DNA of 60,846 bases from CAYUNT01 sp964446285 (GTDB lineage: Bacteria; Sumerlaeota; Sumerlaeia; SLMS01; CAYUNT01), in contig CAYUNT010000004.1 of the NCBI GenBank assembly GCA_964446285.1, positions 1-60,846 of the forward strand. Reading direction: 5' to 3'. The notes below the pieces were generated by a model. It worked only from the letters and a program-made list of their open reading frames with translations. It was not told the origin of the DNA and made no database searches. The translations under genes were made by a program, and so were the position numbers. Shown here in pieces: positions 26,265 through 35,600 of this stretch. The stretch's first letter is position 1; each line of letters starts with the position of its first letter.

Positions 26265-27677
26265 ATGGAAACCCAGCGTCCGGCGGCGCGCATTGGCGAC
26301 ATCCTGGTCGAGTGCGGCATGGCGGCTCCCGAGGCCATCGAGCGCGCGCTCGAGCTCTCGCGCACGGAAAACATCCGCCTTGGAGAAGCCCTGATCCGCC
26401 TTGGCATCCTTACCGAAGATCAATTGACCTGGGCGCTGGGCGTGCAATTCGACCTCTCGTATGTGGATTTGTCCGAGGACATCATCGACTGGCGGTCTCT
26501 GATCGAGTTGCCTCTTGAAACGTTGCGCTCGATGCGCCTGCTTCCGCTCACACAAGCGGAGGATACGGTTCACGCGGTGGTGGCGGACCCCACAACGCCG
26601 GGCCTGGCGGAAACGCTGCGCTTCATGTTTCCGGGCCGCCAGTTGTTCGTCCAGCTCGCCTCGGGGCAATCCATCGACGCGCTTCTCGACGAGGCGGAAA
26701 AAATGCGCGCAACGATGTCCGAGGCGGGCGCGATGCCGCTGCCGACAAACGCCCCAACCGAAGCCGTTCCAGCGCGCATTCCAGACAAAGAAGACTCAGC
26801 AGGGGCTTCTGGCGCGCATTCCGTGATTTCCGAATGGATTCAGGCGCTTTGCGCGGGTGGGGCGGAGGCAATTGCAATGGTTCCCTGCCCCGGAGACCCC
26901 GCCGCCGCGCTGGTTCGCGCCGTTCCCGAATCCGCGGCGGGAGGCATGGCAAAGCGCCTTTCCGCCGCGCAGGCCGCTGAAATCGCCAGCGCCTTGTGCG
27001 AGGCTTTTCCGGGCGCGCCCGAAGCGGACTGGGGATTTTATCGCCTTGCGCGGGGCGATGAATACGCCAGATGCGCCGGACGCGCGCAAATGCCACCCGC
27101 CGAAATGCCACCATTGCGAATTTTGAAGGTCAGCGGGCTGAGCGGCCCGCTGCTGGCCATTCAGGCGCTGCGCACGCTTCAGACCGCCTCCCTCCCCGCC
27201 GATGCGCCCGCCGCCGGCTCCGCGCATCCGATGTTTTTTCTCTCTAGCGGCAATGCGTGGCAGATCAAGGCGCAGCTGGAAACATCTCTCGCCGAAAACC
27301 AAAGCGCCACCAGCCAATCCGGGCCGTTCATTTTGCTTGAATCGCTTGCGGACGGGGTTGCTCCGCATTGGTTCCAGGCGGAAATCGCGGACGCTCAATG
27401 GCAGATTCGTCTGGTGCGCGTTCTGCTGGCCGCCACTGCGCCGGGTGCTATTGGCGTGGAGCTGGACTCCGCGGAGGACCTGCTCCGCATGACTTCTGAG
27501 CCTCCGCGCCCCAGGGCCGGTCCACTGCTGTTTTTCTCGCGCGCTCCGATGCCAGACGGCGCGCTCGACGCGGCGGCGCGCCAAGTATCCGCCCTTACGA
27601 TTGTCCGCTTGCCCGAAGCCAAGACTAATGCGCTTGCCGCCTTGCGCGAAATCCTTTTTGGATCGGAGGCGCAATAA
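26265..27677 (+). CDS. MshEN-domain protein with degenerate PilB/GspE-like ATPase fold (470 aa)
   Basis: Residues about 1-145 are a GspE/PilB N-terminal (MshEN) domain: IGDILVECGMAAPEAIERAL, RLGEALIRLGILTEDQL, the PLxxxRSMRLLPL segment and VVADPTTPG. In many relatives this domain binds cyclic di-GMP. The remaining 320 residues follow the order of a secretion ATPase but without catalytic motifs: where Walker A should be there is FFLSSGNAWQIKAQLE, and where Walker B should be there is GAIGVELDSAEDLLRM. I infer a pseudo-ATPase, perhaps a regulator or adaptor. Its TAA overlaps the ATG of the next gene (TAATG), implying translational coupling to PilT. Confidence 0.65.
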   Translation: METQRPAARIGDILVECGMAAPEAIERALELSRTENIRLGEALIRLGILTEDQLTWALGVQFDLSYVDLSEDIIDWRSLIELPLETLRSMRLLPLTQAEDTVHAVVADPTTPGLAETLRFMFPGRQLFVQLASGQSIDALLDEAEKMRATMSEAGAMPLPTNAPTEAVPARIPDKEDSAGASGAHSVISEWIQALCAGGAEAIAMVPCPGDPAAALVRAVPESAAGGMAKRLSAAQAAEIASALCEAFPGAPEADWGFYRLARGDEYARCAGRAQMPPAEMPPLRILKVSGLSGPLLAIQALRTLQTASLPADAPAAGSAHPMFFLSSGNAWQIKAQLETSLAENQSATSQSGPFILLESLADGVAPHWFQAEIADAQWQIRLVRVLLAATAPGAIGVELDSAEDLLRMTSEPPRPRAGPLLFFSRAPMPDGALDAAARQVSALTIVRLPEAKTNALAALREILFGSEAQ

Positions 27678-29035
27678 TGTCATCCGCCCCGCCTGTTTCC
27701 GCGCCCCCGGACCCCATACAAGTCTTTGGAGAGCAGAATCTCGTCCAGATTCTCCTATATGCTTTGGAGATCGGGGTTTCGGACATCCACCTTTCCGTGG
27801 GCTATCCGCCCATGTATCGCCTGCACAGCGTGGTGACGCCAACGGCCGGCCCGCCGCTCGACGCCGACACGCTGCACCAGATGCTTTACGACATTCTCAA
27901 TGACGATCAGCGCCGCCGCCTCGAGCGCGACAAGGAACTCGATTTCGCCATGCAGATTGGCGAAAAGGGCCGTTTCCGCGTCAACTGCTTCCTGAACATG
28001 CGCGGAGAAGCGGCCGTGTTCCGCATCATCCCGACGCAAATCAAGTCCTTCGATGAACTGCACCTGCCGCCCGTATTGCGCGAGGTCTGCGACCGCCCGC
28101 GCGGACTCGTTCTCGTCACCGGCCCCACGGGATCGGGCAAATCGACCACGCTTGCCGCGATGATCGACTACATCAACTCATGCAAGGATTCGCATATCCT
28201 CACCATCGAAGACCCGATCGAATTTATTCACTATCCCAAACGCGGCGTGGTGAATCAGCGCGAACTCGGGGCGAACACACTGTCGTTCGCGGCGGCCCTG
28301 CGCAGCGCCCTGCGCGAGGACCCTGATGTGATTCTCGTCGGTGAAATGCGCGATCTGGAAACGATTTCTCTGGCCCTGACCGCCGCGGAAACCGGCCACC
28401 TTGTGTTTGGCACGCTCCACACGCAGTCGGCGCCCAAAACCGTGGACCGCATCGTGGACGTCTTTCCGCCCGAGCAGCAAAAACTCGTTCGCATGATGTT
28501 TTCCGAGTCGTTCCAGGCGATCATCTGCCAGGCGCTCCTGCGCAAACGCGACGGGCACGGCCGAGTGGCGGCGATGGAAATCATGCTCGGCACGCCGGCC
28601 ACGCGCTCGCTCATTCGCGAGGCAAAAACCCATCAATTGTCGTCCATCATCCAAACGAGCGCCAAACTCGGAATGCAGTCGCTTGACCAGAACCTGAAAG
28701 ACCTGGTGATGCGCGGCGTCGTGTCGGAGGAAACGGCCCTCGAAAAGGCGAACAATCCCGAGTTTGTGAAGCGCGGGATTGCGGACGCGGGCGGCGCGGG
28801 CGCGGGAACGATCACGGAATCGCGTCCCTCCGCTCCTTCCGCTTCCTCCGCTCCCGCGCGCCAGCCCTCGGGACAAGCCATGCCCATGATGGACGCCCCG
28901 AAACCACCTGCCGCGCCCGGATCTCCCGGCGCCCCGGGGCAAAAATCCGCCGGACAAACCAGCGCGCCGTGGCTTTCGCCCGCGAAGCCGGCTGGCGGCG
29001 GCGGACTCCCAGGATGGCTCGGCAAGAAAACGTAA
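27677..29035 (+). CDS. pilT: PilT-type pilus retraction ATPase (452 aa)
   Basis: Cytoplasmic hexameric ATPase that depolymerises type IV pili. The N-terminal PAS-like domain (SDIHLSVGYPPMYRLH) is followed by Walker A GPTGSGKSTT near residue 150, the Asp box TIEDPIEFIH, Walker B DVILVGEMRDLET, the His box HLVFGTLHTQSAPKTVDRI and the C-terminal ATRSLIREAKTHQ, which corresponds to the AIRNLIRE motif of PilT. A Pro/Ala/Gly-rich tail of about 75 residues is extra. The start overlaps the upstream pseudo-ATPase stop by one base. A second paralogue follows after 98 bases. Confidence 0.92.
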   Translation: MSSAPPVSAPPDPIQVFGEQNLVQILLYALEIGVSDIHLSVGYPPMYRLHSVVTPTAGPPLDADTLHQMLYDILNDDQRRRLERDKELDFAMQIGEKGRFRVNCFLNMRGEAAVFRIIPTQIKSFDELHLPPVLREVCDRPRGLVLVTGPTGSGKSTTLAAMIDYINSCKDSHILTIEDPIEFIHYPKRGVVNQRELGANTLSFAAALRSALREDPDVILVGEMRDLETISLALTAAETGHLVFGTLHTQSAPKTVDRIVDVFPPEQQKLVRMMFSESFQAIICQALLRKRDGHGRVAAMEIMLGTPATRSLIREAKTHQLSSIIQTSAKLGMQSLDQNLKDLVMRGVVSEETALEKANNPEFVKRGIADAGGAGAGTITESRPSAPSASSAPARQPSGQAMPMMDAPKPPAAPGSPGAPGQKSAGQTSAPWLSPAKPAGGGGLPGWLGKKT

Positions 29036-29133
29036 GGATGCCATTACATATCCATCGCGGAAGCACAGAGACGCGGAAAATAAGCCGCGCGGCCTAATTG
29101 TCTTCTATCGTATTTCTTCGGAGGCACTCGCTC

Positions 29134-30351
29134 ATGGACAAACCCAATGCCTGGCAATCGACGTCGTGGCCGCAAGGGGGTGGCGCGGCCGCCAAGCCCG
29201 AGCGTCCGTCCTGGGCGCCCCAATTGGTGAATCCCGCGCCCGGACAGCAGGAGGCCAGCGCGGCGGCCGCCGCACGCAACGCGCGCTCCAAGCGTCCCAC
29301 GCTTGTCGATCTCCTTTTGCTCATGATGGAAAAAGACGCCTCGGACCTGTATTTGTCCGCCGATGCGCCTCCGCGATTTTCCCTTCATGGCGAAATGGTC
29401 GATGCCGCGGATTTTATCCTGTCCGCTCCTGACACGCTGACCTACGCCCAGGAAATCATGACGGAAAAACAGCGCGTCGAGTTCGACAACGAAAAGGAAA
29501 TCAATTTCGCGCTCAAGGTGGGCGAGGAAGGCCGCTTCCGCGTCAATGTGTTCACGCAGCGGGACACTGTGGCGCTTGTCATCCGCCGCATTAAGGTTTC
29601 GATCCCAAAACTCAGCGAACTTGGGCTTCCGCCGCAACTAGGTGAACTCGTCACGCAAGAGCGCGGGCTTCTCCTCATGACCGGACCCACTGGCTCAGGC
29701 AAATCCACCACGCTGGCCGCCATGATCGATTTCCGCAATGAAACGATGGGCGGGCATATTATCACCATCGAGGACCCAATCGAGTTCGTCCACAAAAACA
29801 AAAAGGCGCTCGTGAACCAGCGCGAGGTGGGCCTGGACACGAAATCCTTCCATATCGCCATGAAAAATACGCTTCGCCAGGCGCCCAAGGTGATTTACAT
29901 CGGCGAAGTCCGCGACAGCGAAACAATGGAATTCGCCCTGCACGCCAGCGAAACGGGCCACCTGGTCCTGGCCACGCTCCACAGCAACAGCGCCAACCAA
30001 ACCCTCGAACGCATCCTCAATTTCTTTCCACACGAATATCATGCCCAGATTCTGCTTCAGCTTTCGCTGAATTTGCGGGCGATTCTCAGCCAGCGGCTCA
30101 TTCCCAAAATCGGCGGAGGGCGCGCCGCCGCCATCGAGATCATGCTCAACACGCCTTACATCAGCGAACTCATCCGCAAAGGCGAAATCGCTTCCATCAA
30201 GCAGGTGATGGCCTCCGGCAAGGAAGGCACGCAGACCTTCGACCAGGACCTCTTCCGCCTTTGGAAAGAGGGCAAAGTCTCCGAAGAGGACGCGCTGCAT
30301 TTCGCCGACAGCGCCAACAACCTGCGCCTGCGAATGCGCGGAATTCAGTGA
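29134..30351 (+). CDS. PilU/PilT-type ATPase paralogue (405 aa)
   Basis: Second pilus motor ATPase. It has Walker A GPTGSGKSTT near residue 185, TIEDPIEFVHKNKKAL, Walker B KVIYIGEVRDSETM, HLVLATLHSNSANQTLERI and a C-terminal TPYISELIRKGEI, closer to PilU than to the AIRNLIRE of PilT. A roughly 60-residue Pro/Ala-rich N-terminal extension precedes the core. GGAGG at 29120-29124, nine bases upstream, supports ATG 29134; a frame-open stretch upstream is not coding-like. The previous spacer includes a short GCACAGAGACGCGG repeat. PilU proteins act with PilT. Confidence 0.88.
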   Translation: MDKPNAWQSTSWPQGGGAAAKPERPSWAPQLVNPAPGQQEASAAAAARNARSKRPTLVDLLLLMMEKDASDLYLSADAPPRFSLHGEMVDAADFILSAPDTLTYAQEIMTEKQRVEFDNEKEINFALKVGEEGRFRVNVFTQRDTVALVIRRIKVSIPKLSELGLPPQLGELVTQERGLLLMTGPTGSGKSTTLAAMIDFRNETMGGHIITIEDPIEFVHKNKKALVNQREVGLDTKSFHIAMKNTLRQAPKVIYIGEVRDSETMEFALHASETGHLVLATLHSNSANQTLERILNFFPHEYHAQILLQLSLNLRAILSQRLIPKIGGGRAAAIEIMLNTPYISELIRKGEIASIKQVMASGKEGTQTFDQDLFRLWKEGKVSEEDALHFADSANNLRLRMRGIQ

Positions 30352-30374
30352 CGCGCGCGAACAAGGATGCCCCA

Positions 30375-31571
30375 ATGAACAACCTTTCCCCGCACTGTTC
30401 CGCATCAGATTCCTCTCCCGAAATTGAGACTGTCACTAATCCCTCGGGTGCGCGCCGCATTCTCGCCACCAAGCGCCTCTCCGGGAATCGCTGGACCGCA
30501 ATTCTGGCCGCTGAGGGCTGCCGCGTGGACATCCTCGCGGACAATGACGGCCTGCCGCTTTCCGCGGATCAGATTCGAGCCACTTTCGAGCGCGCCGCGT
30601 CCGAACAGGCTCCTTATATCGGCACGATTGGGCAGTTGAACGAACCCTGGCGCGCCGACCTGCTGGAGTTTTGCGCCGCGCGCGGATTGCGTTATTATTC
30701 CAACTACGCGGTGGGATTCGACAACGTGGACATCGCGGCGGCATCGCGCCTGGGGATTCTCATCGGCACGACGCCCGGCGTTCTGACCGAGGCAACGGCG
30801 GAAATCGCCGTGGCGCTCACGTTCGCCGCCGCGCGCCGCATCCCGGAAATGGATGCATACACCCGCGCGGGAAAATTCAGGGGATGGCATCCCAATCTGG
30901 GCGTGGGGCAGCTGATCGAGGGCGCCACGGCCGGAATTCTCGGCGCGGGTCGGATCGGTTGCTGTTATGCGGAAAAAATGGCCGGAGCGGGATGCTCGAT
31001 CCTCTATTTTTCGCGCACCCCCAAGCCCGCTCTCGAAGGATACGTCCGCGCCCTGGGCGAAGCGCGCCGCGTTGCGGGACGCCGCCCCGTAACATGCCGC
31101 CGCGCCGCCTCGCTCGACGAACTTCTCAGCCAATCCGACATTCTCAGCATCCATTGTCCGCTGACGCCCGAAACGCGCGGCATGATCGGCGCGGCGCAAC
31201 TGGCCCGCATGAAACCGGGCGCGATTCTCATCAATACCGCGCGCGGGGCCGTCGTGGACGAACCGGCGCTTGTGCGGGCGCTTCGCGAAGGCCCTCTCGC
31301 CGCCACCGGGCTGGATGTGTATGAAAAAGAGCCGCTTCTTGCCCCGGGACTCTCCGAACTTCCCAATGCCGTGCTGCTGCCGCACATCGGTTCGGCGACG
31401 CATTACAGCCGCGAAGGCATGGCAACAATCGCCGCCGCCAATTTGCGAGGCATGATGCGCGGATTCCCGCCCTGTCCATCGCTCAGCCCGCTTCTCGAAC
31501 AATTTCTTTCCGGGGAGAATCTTCCCGACTTTTGCCCAAGCGTGCTGAACTACGACAAAATTCCGCGCTAG
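30375..31571 (+). CDS. D-isomer-specific 2-hydroxyacid dehydrogenase, hydroxypyruvate-reductase-like (398 aa)
   Basis: NAD(P)-dependent reductase of 2-keto acids, closest in style to hydroxypyruvate/glyoxylate reductases such as the plant peroxisomal HPR. It shows the Rossmann motif GILGAGRIGCCYA, TPGVLTEATAEIAVAL, the arginine block ILINTARGAVVDEPAL, the conserved Glu in YEKEPLLAPGLSEL and the catalytic His in LLPHIGSATHYSREGM. AAGGA at 30363-30367, seven bases before the ATG, fixes the start. It sits 23 bases after the PilU-like gene, a probable read-through neighbour rather than a functional partner. Confidence 0.88.
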   Translation: MNNLSPHCSASDSSPEIETVTNPSGARRILATKRLSGNRWTAILAAEGCRVDILADNDGLPLSADQIRATFERAASEQAPYIGTIGQLNEPWRADLLEFCAARGLRYYSNYAVGFDNVDIAAASRLGILIGTTPGVLTEATAEIAVALTFAAARRIPEMDAYTRAGKFRGWHPNLGVGQLIEGATAGILGAGRIGCCYAEKMAGAGCSILYFSRTPKPALEGYVRALGEARRVAGRRPVTCRRAASLDELLSQSDILSIHCPLTPETRGMIGAAQLARMKPGAILINTARGAVVDEPALVRALREGPLAATGLDVYEKEPLLAPGLSELPNAVLLPHIGSATHYSREGMATIAAANLRGMMRGFPPCPSLSPLLEQFLSGENLPDFCPSVLNYDKIPR

Positions 31572-31577
31572 AAATTC

Positions 31578-31606
31578 CTTTCTTGCCGCGAAAAACGCAA
31601 AAAATG
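31578..31606. repeat. CGCGAAAAACGCAAAAAA short repeat
   Basis: Copy of the A-rich nine-base repeat family between convergent genes. No other feature is seen in the 54-base spacer. Confidence 0.4.
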
Positions 31607-31625
31607 TCAGAAAACGCGCCGCGCG

Positions 31626-32321
31626 CTAAAATCCCCCGGCATACGTGGCATAGGTCCGTATTTCGCCAGGACTGACCGTCCCATTGGTCGGATCGTAGGG
31701 CGTGTTGCCTTTCATGTCGGTCAGGTTGGTATCCGGCCCTACGCTAAAAATCATCCACTTGCCAAATTCACCAATCTGTTCTTGTGTGTAGTCGGGGTCC
31801 TTGGCAGCCACAAATTCTTCCAAGTTAACATAGATATAATCGAGGGTGCGCATATCGCCCGTGTCGAACTCGACGGGTATCAGGATGCCATGCCCATCGT
31901 TTAGAAAATGCCGTCCGTATTTGAACACATCGCGCGGCGGATTGCTGATATAAGCCATGGGAGTAGTAAGCGCCAGCGGGATGGTCCGGAAGCCGCCCAC
32001 ACAGGGCTGGGGAGGCTTGCCGGGCGGATGATAAAAATCTTCCGCCGGGCGCGGAACCCTGGGAATTACGACCGTGCCGTCCGGGCTGACCACTTGGCCG
32101 CGCATCAGCGGATAGTCGTTATTTTCCGATGCGTATGCCTCGAGCGCCATGCGCATGGTTCTCATATCCGCCAGCGTGCGCGCCACTTTCGAGCGCACAT
32201 GGAATGTCATCATGGCCGGGACGGCCATGCTGACGAGGATGGTAATGATCCCCACGACCACCATGAGCTCCATCAAGGTGAACGCGAGAGAACGTCTGGG
32301 AAAGCGGCAGCGAGTTTTCAT
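31626..32321 (-). CDS. Type II secretion/type IV pseudopilin-like protein (231 aa)
   Basis: The N-terminal class III leader of about 13 residues is followed by FTLMELMVVVGIITILVSMAVPAM with Glu at +5, the prepilin methylation motif. The residue before the cleavage site is Ala, not the usual Gly. The C-terminal domain of about 190 residues looks GspG-like (ALEAYASENNDYP, GIL…, MIFSVGPDTNLTDM, PYDPTNGTVSPGE). This form is widespread as an isolated secretion-substrate-like pseudopilin. Its ATG overlaps the kinase stop by four bases (ATGA), so both are translated from one message. Confidence 0.85.
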   Translation of the reverse strand: MKTRCRFPRRSLAFTLMELMVVVGIITILVSMAVPAMMTFHVRSKVARTLADMRTMRMALEAYASENNDYPLMRGQVVSPDGTVVIPRVPRPAEDFYHPPGKPPQPCVGGFRTIPLALTTPMAYISNPPRDVFKYGRHFLNDGHGILIPVEFDTGDMRTLDYIYVNLEEFVAAKDPDYTQEQIGEFGKWMIFSVGPDTNLTDMKGNTPYDPTNGTVSPGEIRTYATYAGGF

Positions 32322-34021
32322 TTGAAATTGCCTGATTTCTCAAGTGCGTCCAGGGTTTGCAGGGCCTGCCGGATGGGGCGCCAGTCTCTTTTTTCCAGCC
32401 CGTCCTGGATATTTTTCATCTGAGTTTGCAGCGAGGGAGGCCCACCCTGGGGAAAGCGGCGCCGGTAATGGTCGCGCACGCGCACGGCCTGCTGCCCGGC
32501 CAGAAAGAAACTCATGGCGTCAAGCGCCTGCACCGGATTGGCCATTTGGGCTGGGTCCGAGTTCCACTGTTCGAGGTCACGCAGAGCGGCGCCCAGATGC
32601 GGGGCGTCTTCGGGCTGAATCGCAACGGAACGCGCTTGGACGAGAAACGTGGGCAGGAACTCACGGACAAATTCGGCGGTATCTTCGGCGCGGCGCGCCA
32701 GTTGATCGTCAACCAGTGCGTCGAGCTGGCCCATTTCCCAGCGGGCCTTTTGGAAATCGCCGGAAGAGAGCATCTTGTGGAAATCTCCCTTCCAGTCCCC
32801 GGAAGCGTTGATCGACGAAATATCGATCCCATTGCGGCGGGCGCGCTCGAACTGCGAATTTCCCCAATCGCTCCATGCGTAAATGGTTTTTTCATGGTAG
32901 TCGATCCGCTCGGGATCATACAGCCAGTGGCCAGACCATAGACCCATTCCCAGGATCAGGGCCGCCGGCAGCCCCACGCTTAATGCCAGCGTTTTTCCTT
33001 TTTGCCATTTGGTTGGTTTCGGCTCGAGCTGCAGCATGGCGCGCTCGGCGGCCAGGCGAAGTTCGCGGACCGAAATGTAGCGATCGGCTGGATTTTGAGC
33101 CATTCCCCGTTCGATCAACTCCACGATGGACGGCGCGAGGTTGTTTTTCACCATGTGGAGGGGGGTGATTTTATAGTTTTTCACCGCCTCGATCGTGGTT
33201 GTGGCTGTGGGTCCGGTAACAGGCCGGATTCCCGTCATGGCATAATAAAACGTGGCGCAAAGCGAATAAATATCGGTCAGGCGCCCCACTGTGCCCGCCT
33301 GTGCTTGTTCAGGCGCCATAAAGGCCGGTGTGCCAACCACGGCCTCCAGGCTCAATCCATGCGCCTGCGAAACAATATGCGACAGTCCAAAATCGGTCAG
33401 TTTGGGCGTATTTTGCGCGTCCAGAAGGATATTGGCCGGTTTGATGTCCAAGTGGATGATGTTTTGCCGGTGCGCTTCCTCGAGGGCGCGGCAGATTTGC
33501 ACCAGGTAGAACAATCCCTCGATCTGCGTCAGAGGACCTTTGGCGTGCACACGGCTCTGAAGGCTCTCGCCCTCGACGAACTCCATGGCAAAGAAGCAAT
33601 TCCCGCGTTTGTGATGGAAGCTATACACCGCCACGATGTTGGGGTGCACAAACTGCGCCATGATTTTGGCTTCTTTGAGGAATTCTTCGATGATGACCGG
33701 ATGCGCGCGGTATTTATCCGAAACGGTCTTGAGGGCGACCGTCCGGCCCAGTTGCACATCGCGCGCGCGATACACCACGCCCATGCCGCCCTTGCCGGCC
33801 ATTTCGAGAATTTCGAATCCGGATTCGAGGGCATCGCGATGCAAGTCGCGCGGGATATTTGACTGAACCGTGGCGGGCGCCGCGACCTGAATAGGCGTTT
33901 GCGCTGGCGCTGTGGCCGCGGCAGGGCCAAGCGATATGGTTTTTTCCTGCTCCCCCGGAGATAGGGTGGAAGGCGGGGGAGTGGATAATGTGGCGGTCGC
34001 GTCAATTTGCTTGTCTGTCAT
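32318..34021 (-). CDS. Membrane-anchored serine/threonine protein kinase, non-RD type (567 aa)
   Basis: Hanks-type kinase (PknB-like). After a Pro/Ala/Thr-rich leader, the kinase domain spans residues about 68-330: glycine loop GKGGMGVVY (76-84), Lys98, Glu117, catalytic loop HLDIKPANIL with Asp192, DFG at 210 and GTPAFMAPEQA. The usual HRD arginine is Leu191, which makes it non-RD. One membrane helix (about 345-362, LALSVGLPAALILGMGLW) leads to a C-terminal extracytoplasmic helical domain of about 200 residues with no known family. The ATG at 34021 is preferred to a TTG six bases upstream. The stop overlaps the pseudopilin start. Confidence 0.87.
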   Translation of the reverse strand: MTDKQIDATATLSTPPPSTLSPGEQEKTISLGPAAATAPAQTPIQVAAPATVQSNIPRDLHRDALESGFEILEMAGKGGMGVVYRARDVQLGRTVALKTVSDKYRAHPVIIEEFLKEAKIMAQFVHPNIVAVYSFHHKRGNCFFAMEFVEGESLQSRVHAKGPLTQIEGLFYLVQICRALEEAHRQNIIHLDIKPANILLDAQNTPKLTDFGLSHIVSQAHGLSLEAVVGTPAFMAPEQAQAGTVGRLTDIYSLCATFYYAMTGIRPVTGPTATTTIEAVKNYKITPLHMVKNNLAPSIVELIERGMAQNPADRYISVRELRLAAERAMLQLEPKPTKWQKGKTLALSVGLPAALILGMGLWSGHWLYDPERIDYHEKTIYAWSDWGNSQFERARRNGIDISSINASGDWKGDFHKMLSSGDFQKARWEMGQLDALVDDQLARRAEDTAEFVREFLPTFLVQARSVAIQPEDAPHLGAALRDLEQWNSDPAQMANPVQALDAMSFFLAGQQAVRVRDHYRRRFPQGGPPSLQTQMKNIQDGLEKRDWRPIRQALQTLDALEKSGNFK

Positions 34022-34289
34022 TGGCAACCCACCGGGCGCAATCTACAGAATGTAAGTATAATCCCCCTAAGGATACCATGTCAACAGATTGATAAGATAG
34101 ATTTTACGCTAAGCCTGTCCCGAGCGCATAAAATCAGGGCCTGGCCTAGGGCATTTCAGGATATTGCCTATGCAACACTTGGGAATTGAGCATTCTATAG
34201 CATATCCTGCCATGCTCCCCTGCTGTGGAAGAACAAGAAAACACTAACTTTTTTGTAAGGCAAAAGTCGGCGAGGGCGTGCGGCCCCGA
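34022..34289. other. Intergenic region between Wzz-like and kinase genes
   Basis: An AT-rich stretch (34061-34260) with no gene. It may hold the kinase promoter on the minus strand, but no well-spaced -35/-10 pair is evident. Confidence 0.3.
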
Positions 34290-35600
34290 TCATCGGCGCG
34301 CCACTGGCGGCAGGCTCTCGATCAAGTGCATGAATGCCATAATAAGGATCATCAGGGTCATGCCGGCGACCCCGGCCAAAGCCGCCGAAAGAAGGCGCTT
34401 GGGTGCAATGCGCATGTCGGGCAGCGAGGGTGGCGATACGATCGACAGGTCCAGGCGCGAGGTGGTGGAATCCCTCTTCAGGGCATCCGCCGCGCTCACG
34501 TATCCTTGAACCAGGTGCTGGGCGAGGTTCTCGCGCGCTTCCTGAAGGTTGCGCCGCGTGACGTCCAGACGGCTTTCGACCTCGGCCAGTTCGGATTTCA
34601 CCTTGGCCAGCGCCGTGGCATCCGTGGCGATTTCGCCCCGCAGGCGCGCCATGCTTGCATCGATAGCCTGGATTTCCGCCCCGGCGCCCGCTTCGGATGC
34701 CTGCATTTCCAGGGCCTTTTCCGCCACACCTTTCCACGCGGGACTCTCGAAAGACTCGCGCCCGCCGCGCATCGGCTCGGGGATGGCCGACAGAATCGCC
34801 TTGCTCGCGGCCTTCGAGCGCGCCAACTCGCCCTCCACCCGGCTGCGGCGCTCGATCAATCCTTCGTCCACGATCTTCACGCCGCCCTGGCGCACCTGGA
34901 CCGACATCTCGTTGCTGTTGCGATTTTGCGTGCTGCCGACATAGCGGTCTGGCCGCTCGGGCGGCTGGCCGGGCGAAATCACATCCATCGAATAATACAC
35001 GCGCTTTTCCAGCTCGGAGGATTTGACAGTCAGTTCCGTCTGGCGCTGGACGAGTTTGGCTTCTTCGGTCTCGAGTTCTCCGATCAGCTTCTTTTCCATC
35101 TCCGACTGGTAAATGAGTTCATTGTATGTGATCCCGCCAAAGCGCTTCATGGATTCATCAAGCCACATGGAAAGAAGTGTCCGGGCCTGCTCAGGAGTAT
35201 TGGCGTCCGCGGTGAGAACGACAACAGGCGAGTAGCGGCGCCGCACGGAGGTGTCCTCGAAGATGTCTTGCGCGACGCGGAATCGCTTTTTGAATTTATC
35301 AAGATTGTTGAGGTTCTTGACCTTGGGGAATTTCGCGGCAAATTGCGTGCGAACGGTATGGATCGTGTCGGCGCTGAGCAGAAGCGGCTCCCAGATGGGC
35401 GGCGGAACGCTCGGGCGCTCGTTGGGCGTCATTAGGACGGCCTCAGAGCGAAAGGTTTCGAGGCAGAAAAACCGCAAGGCACAATAAGTGACCACGGCAA
35501 AGACCGCGCCGGCGAAAAGGATCTGCCATTTGGCGCGCCACAAACGCGCCAGAAAGACGAGGAATTGATATTCGGGATTCGTGGAGTTGGGAGATGTCAT
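34290..35600 (-). CDS. Wzz/GumC-like polysaccharide chain-length determinant (436 aa)
   Basis: Polysaccharide co-polymerase type inner-membrane protein. The first helix is near residues 24-45 (WQILFAGAVFAVVTYCALRFF) and a closing helix lies near residues 405-425. Between them is a long coiled-coil periplasmic segment (residues about 180-390, with repeated ELETEEAKLVQRQTEL, AEVESRLDVTRRNLQEARE). A PDMRIAPKRLL segment precedes the last helix, as in Wzz proteins (PxxPxxPKR). There is no Walker domain, so it is not a full bacterial tyrosine kinase. The start at 35600 (MTSPNSTNPEY) avoids an upstream frame running through the tandem repeat. Confidence 0.78.
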   Translation of the reverse strand: MTSPNSTNPEYQFLVFLARLWRAKWQILFAGAVFAVVTYCALRFFCLETFRSEAVLMTPNERPSVPPPIWEPLLLSADTIHTVRTQFAAKFPKVKNLNNLDKFKKRFRVAQDIFEDTSVRRRYSPVVVLTADANTPEQARTLLSMWLDESMKRFGGITYNELIYQSEMEKKLIGELETEEAKLVQRQTELTVKSSELEKRVYYSMDVISPGQPPERPDRYVGSTQNRNSNEMSVQVRQGGVKIVDEGLIERRSRVEGELARSKAASKAILSAIPEPMRGGRESFESPAWKGVAEKALEMQASEAGAGAEIQAIDASMARLRGEIATDATALAKVKSELAEVESRLDVTRRNLQEARENLAQHLVQGYVSAADALKRDSTTSRLDLSIVSPPSLPDMRIAPKRLLSAALAGVAGMTLMILIMAFMHLIESLPPVARR

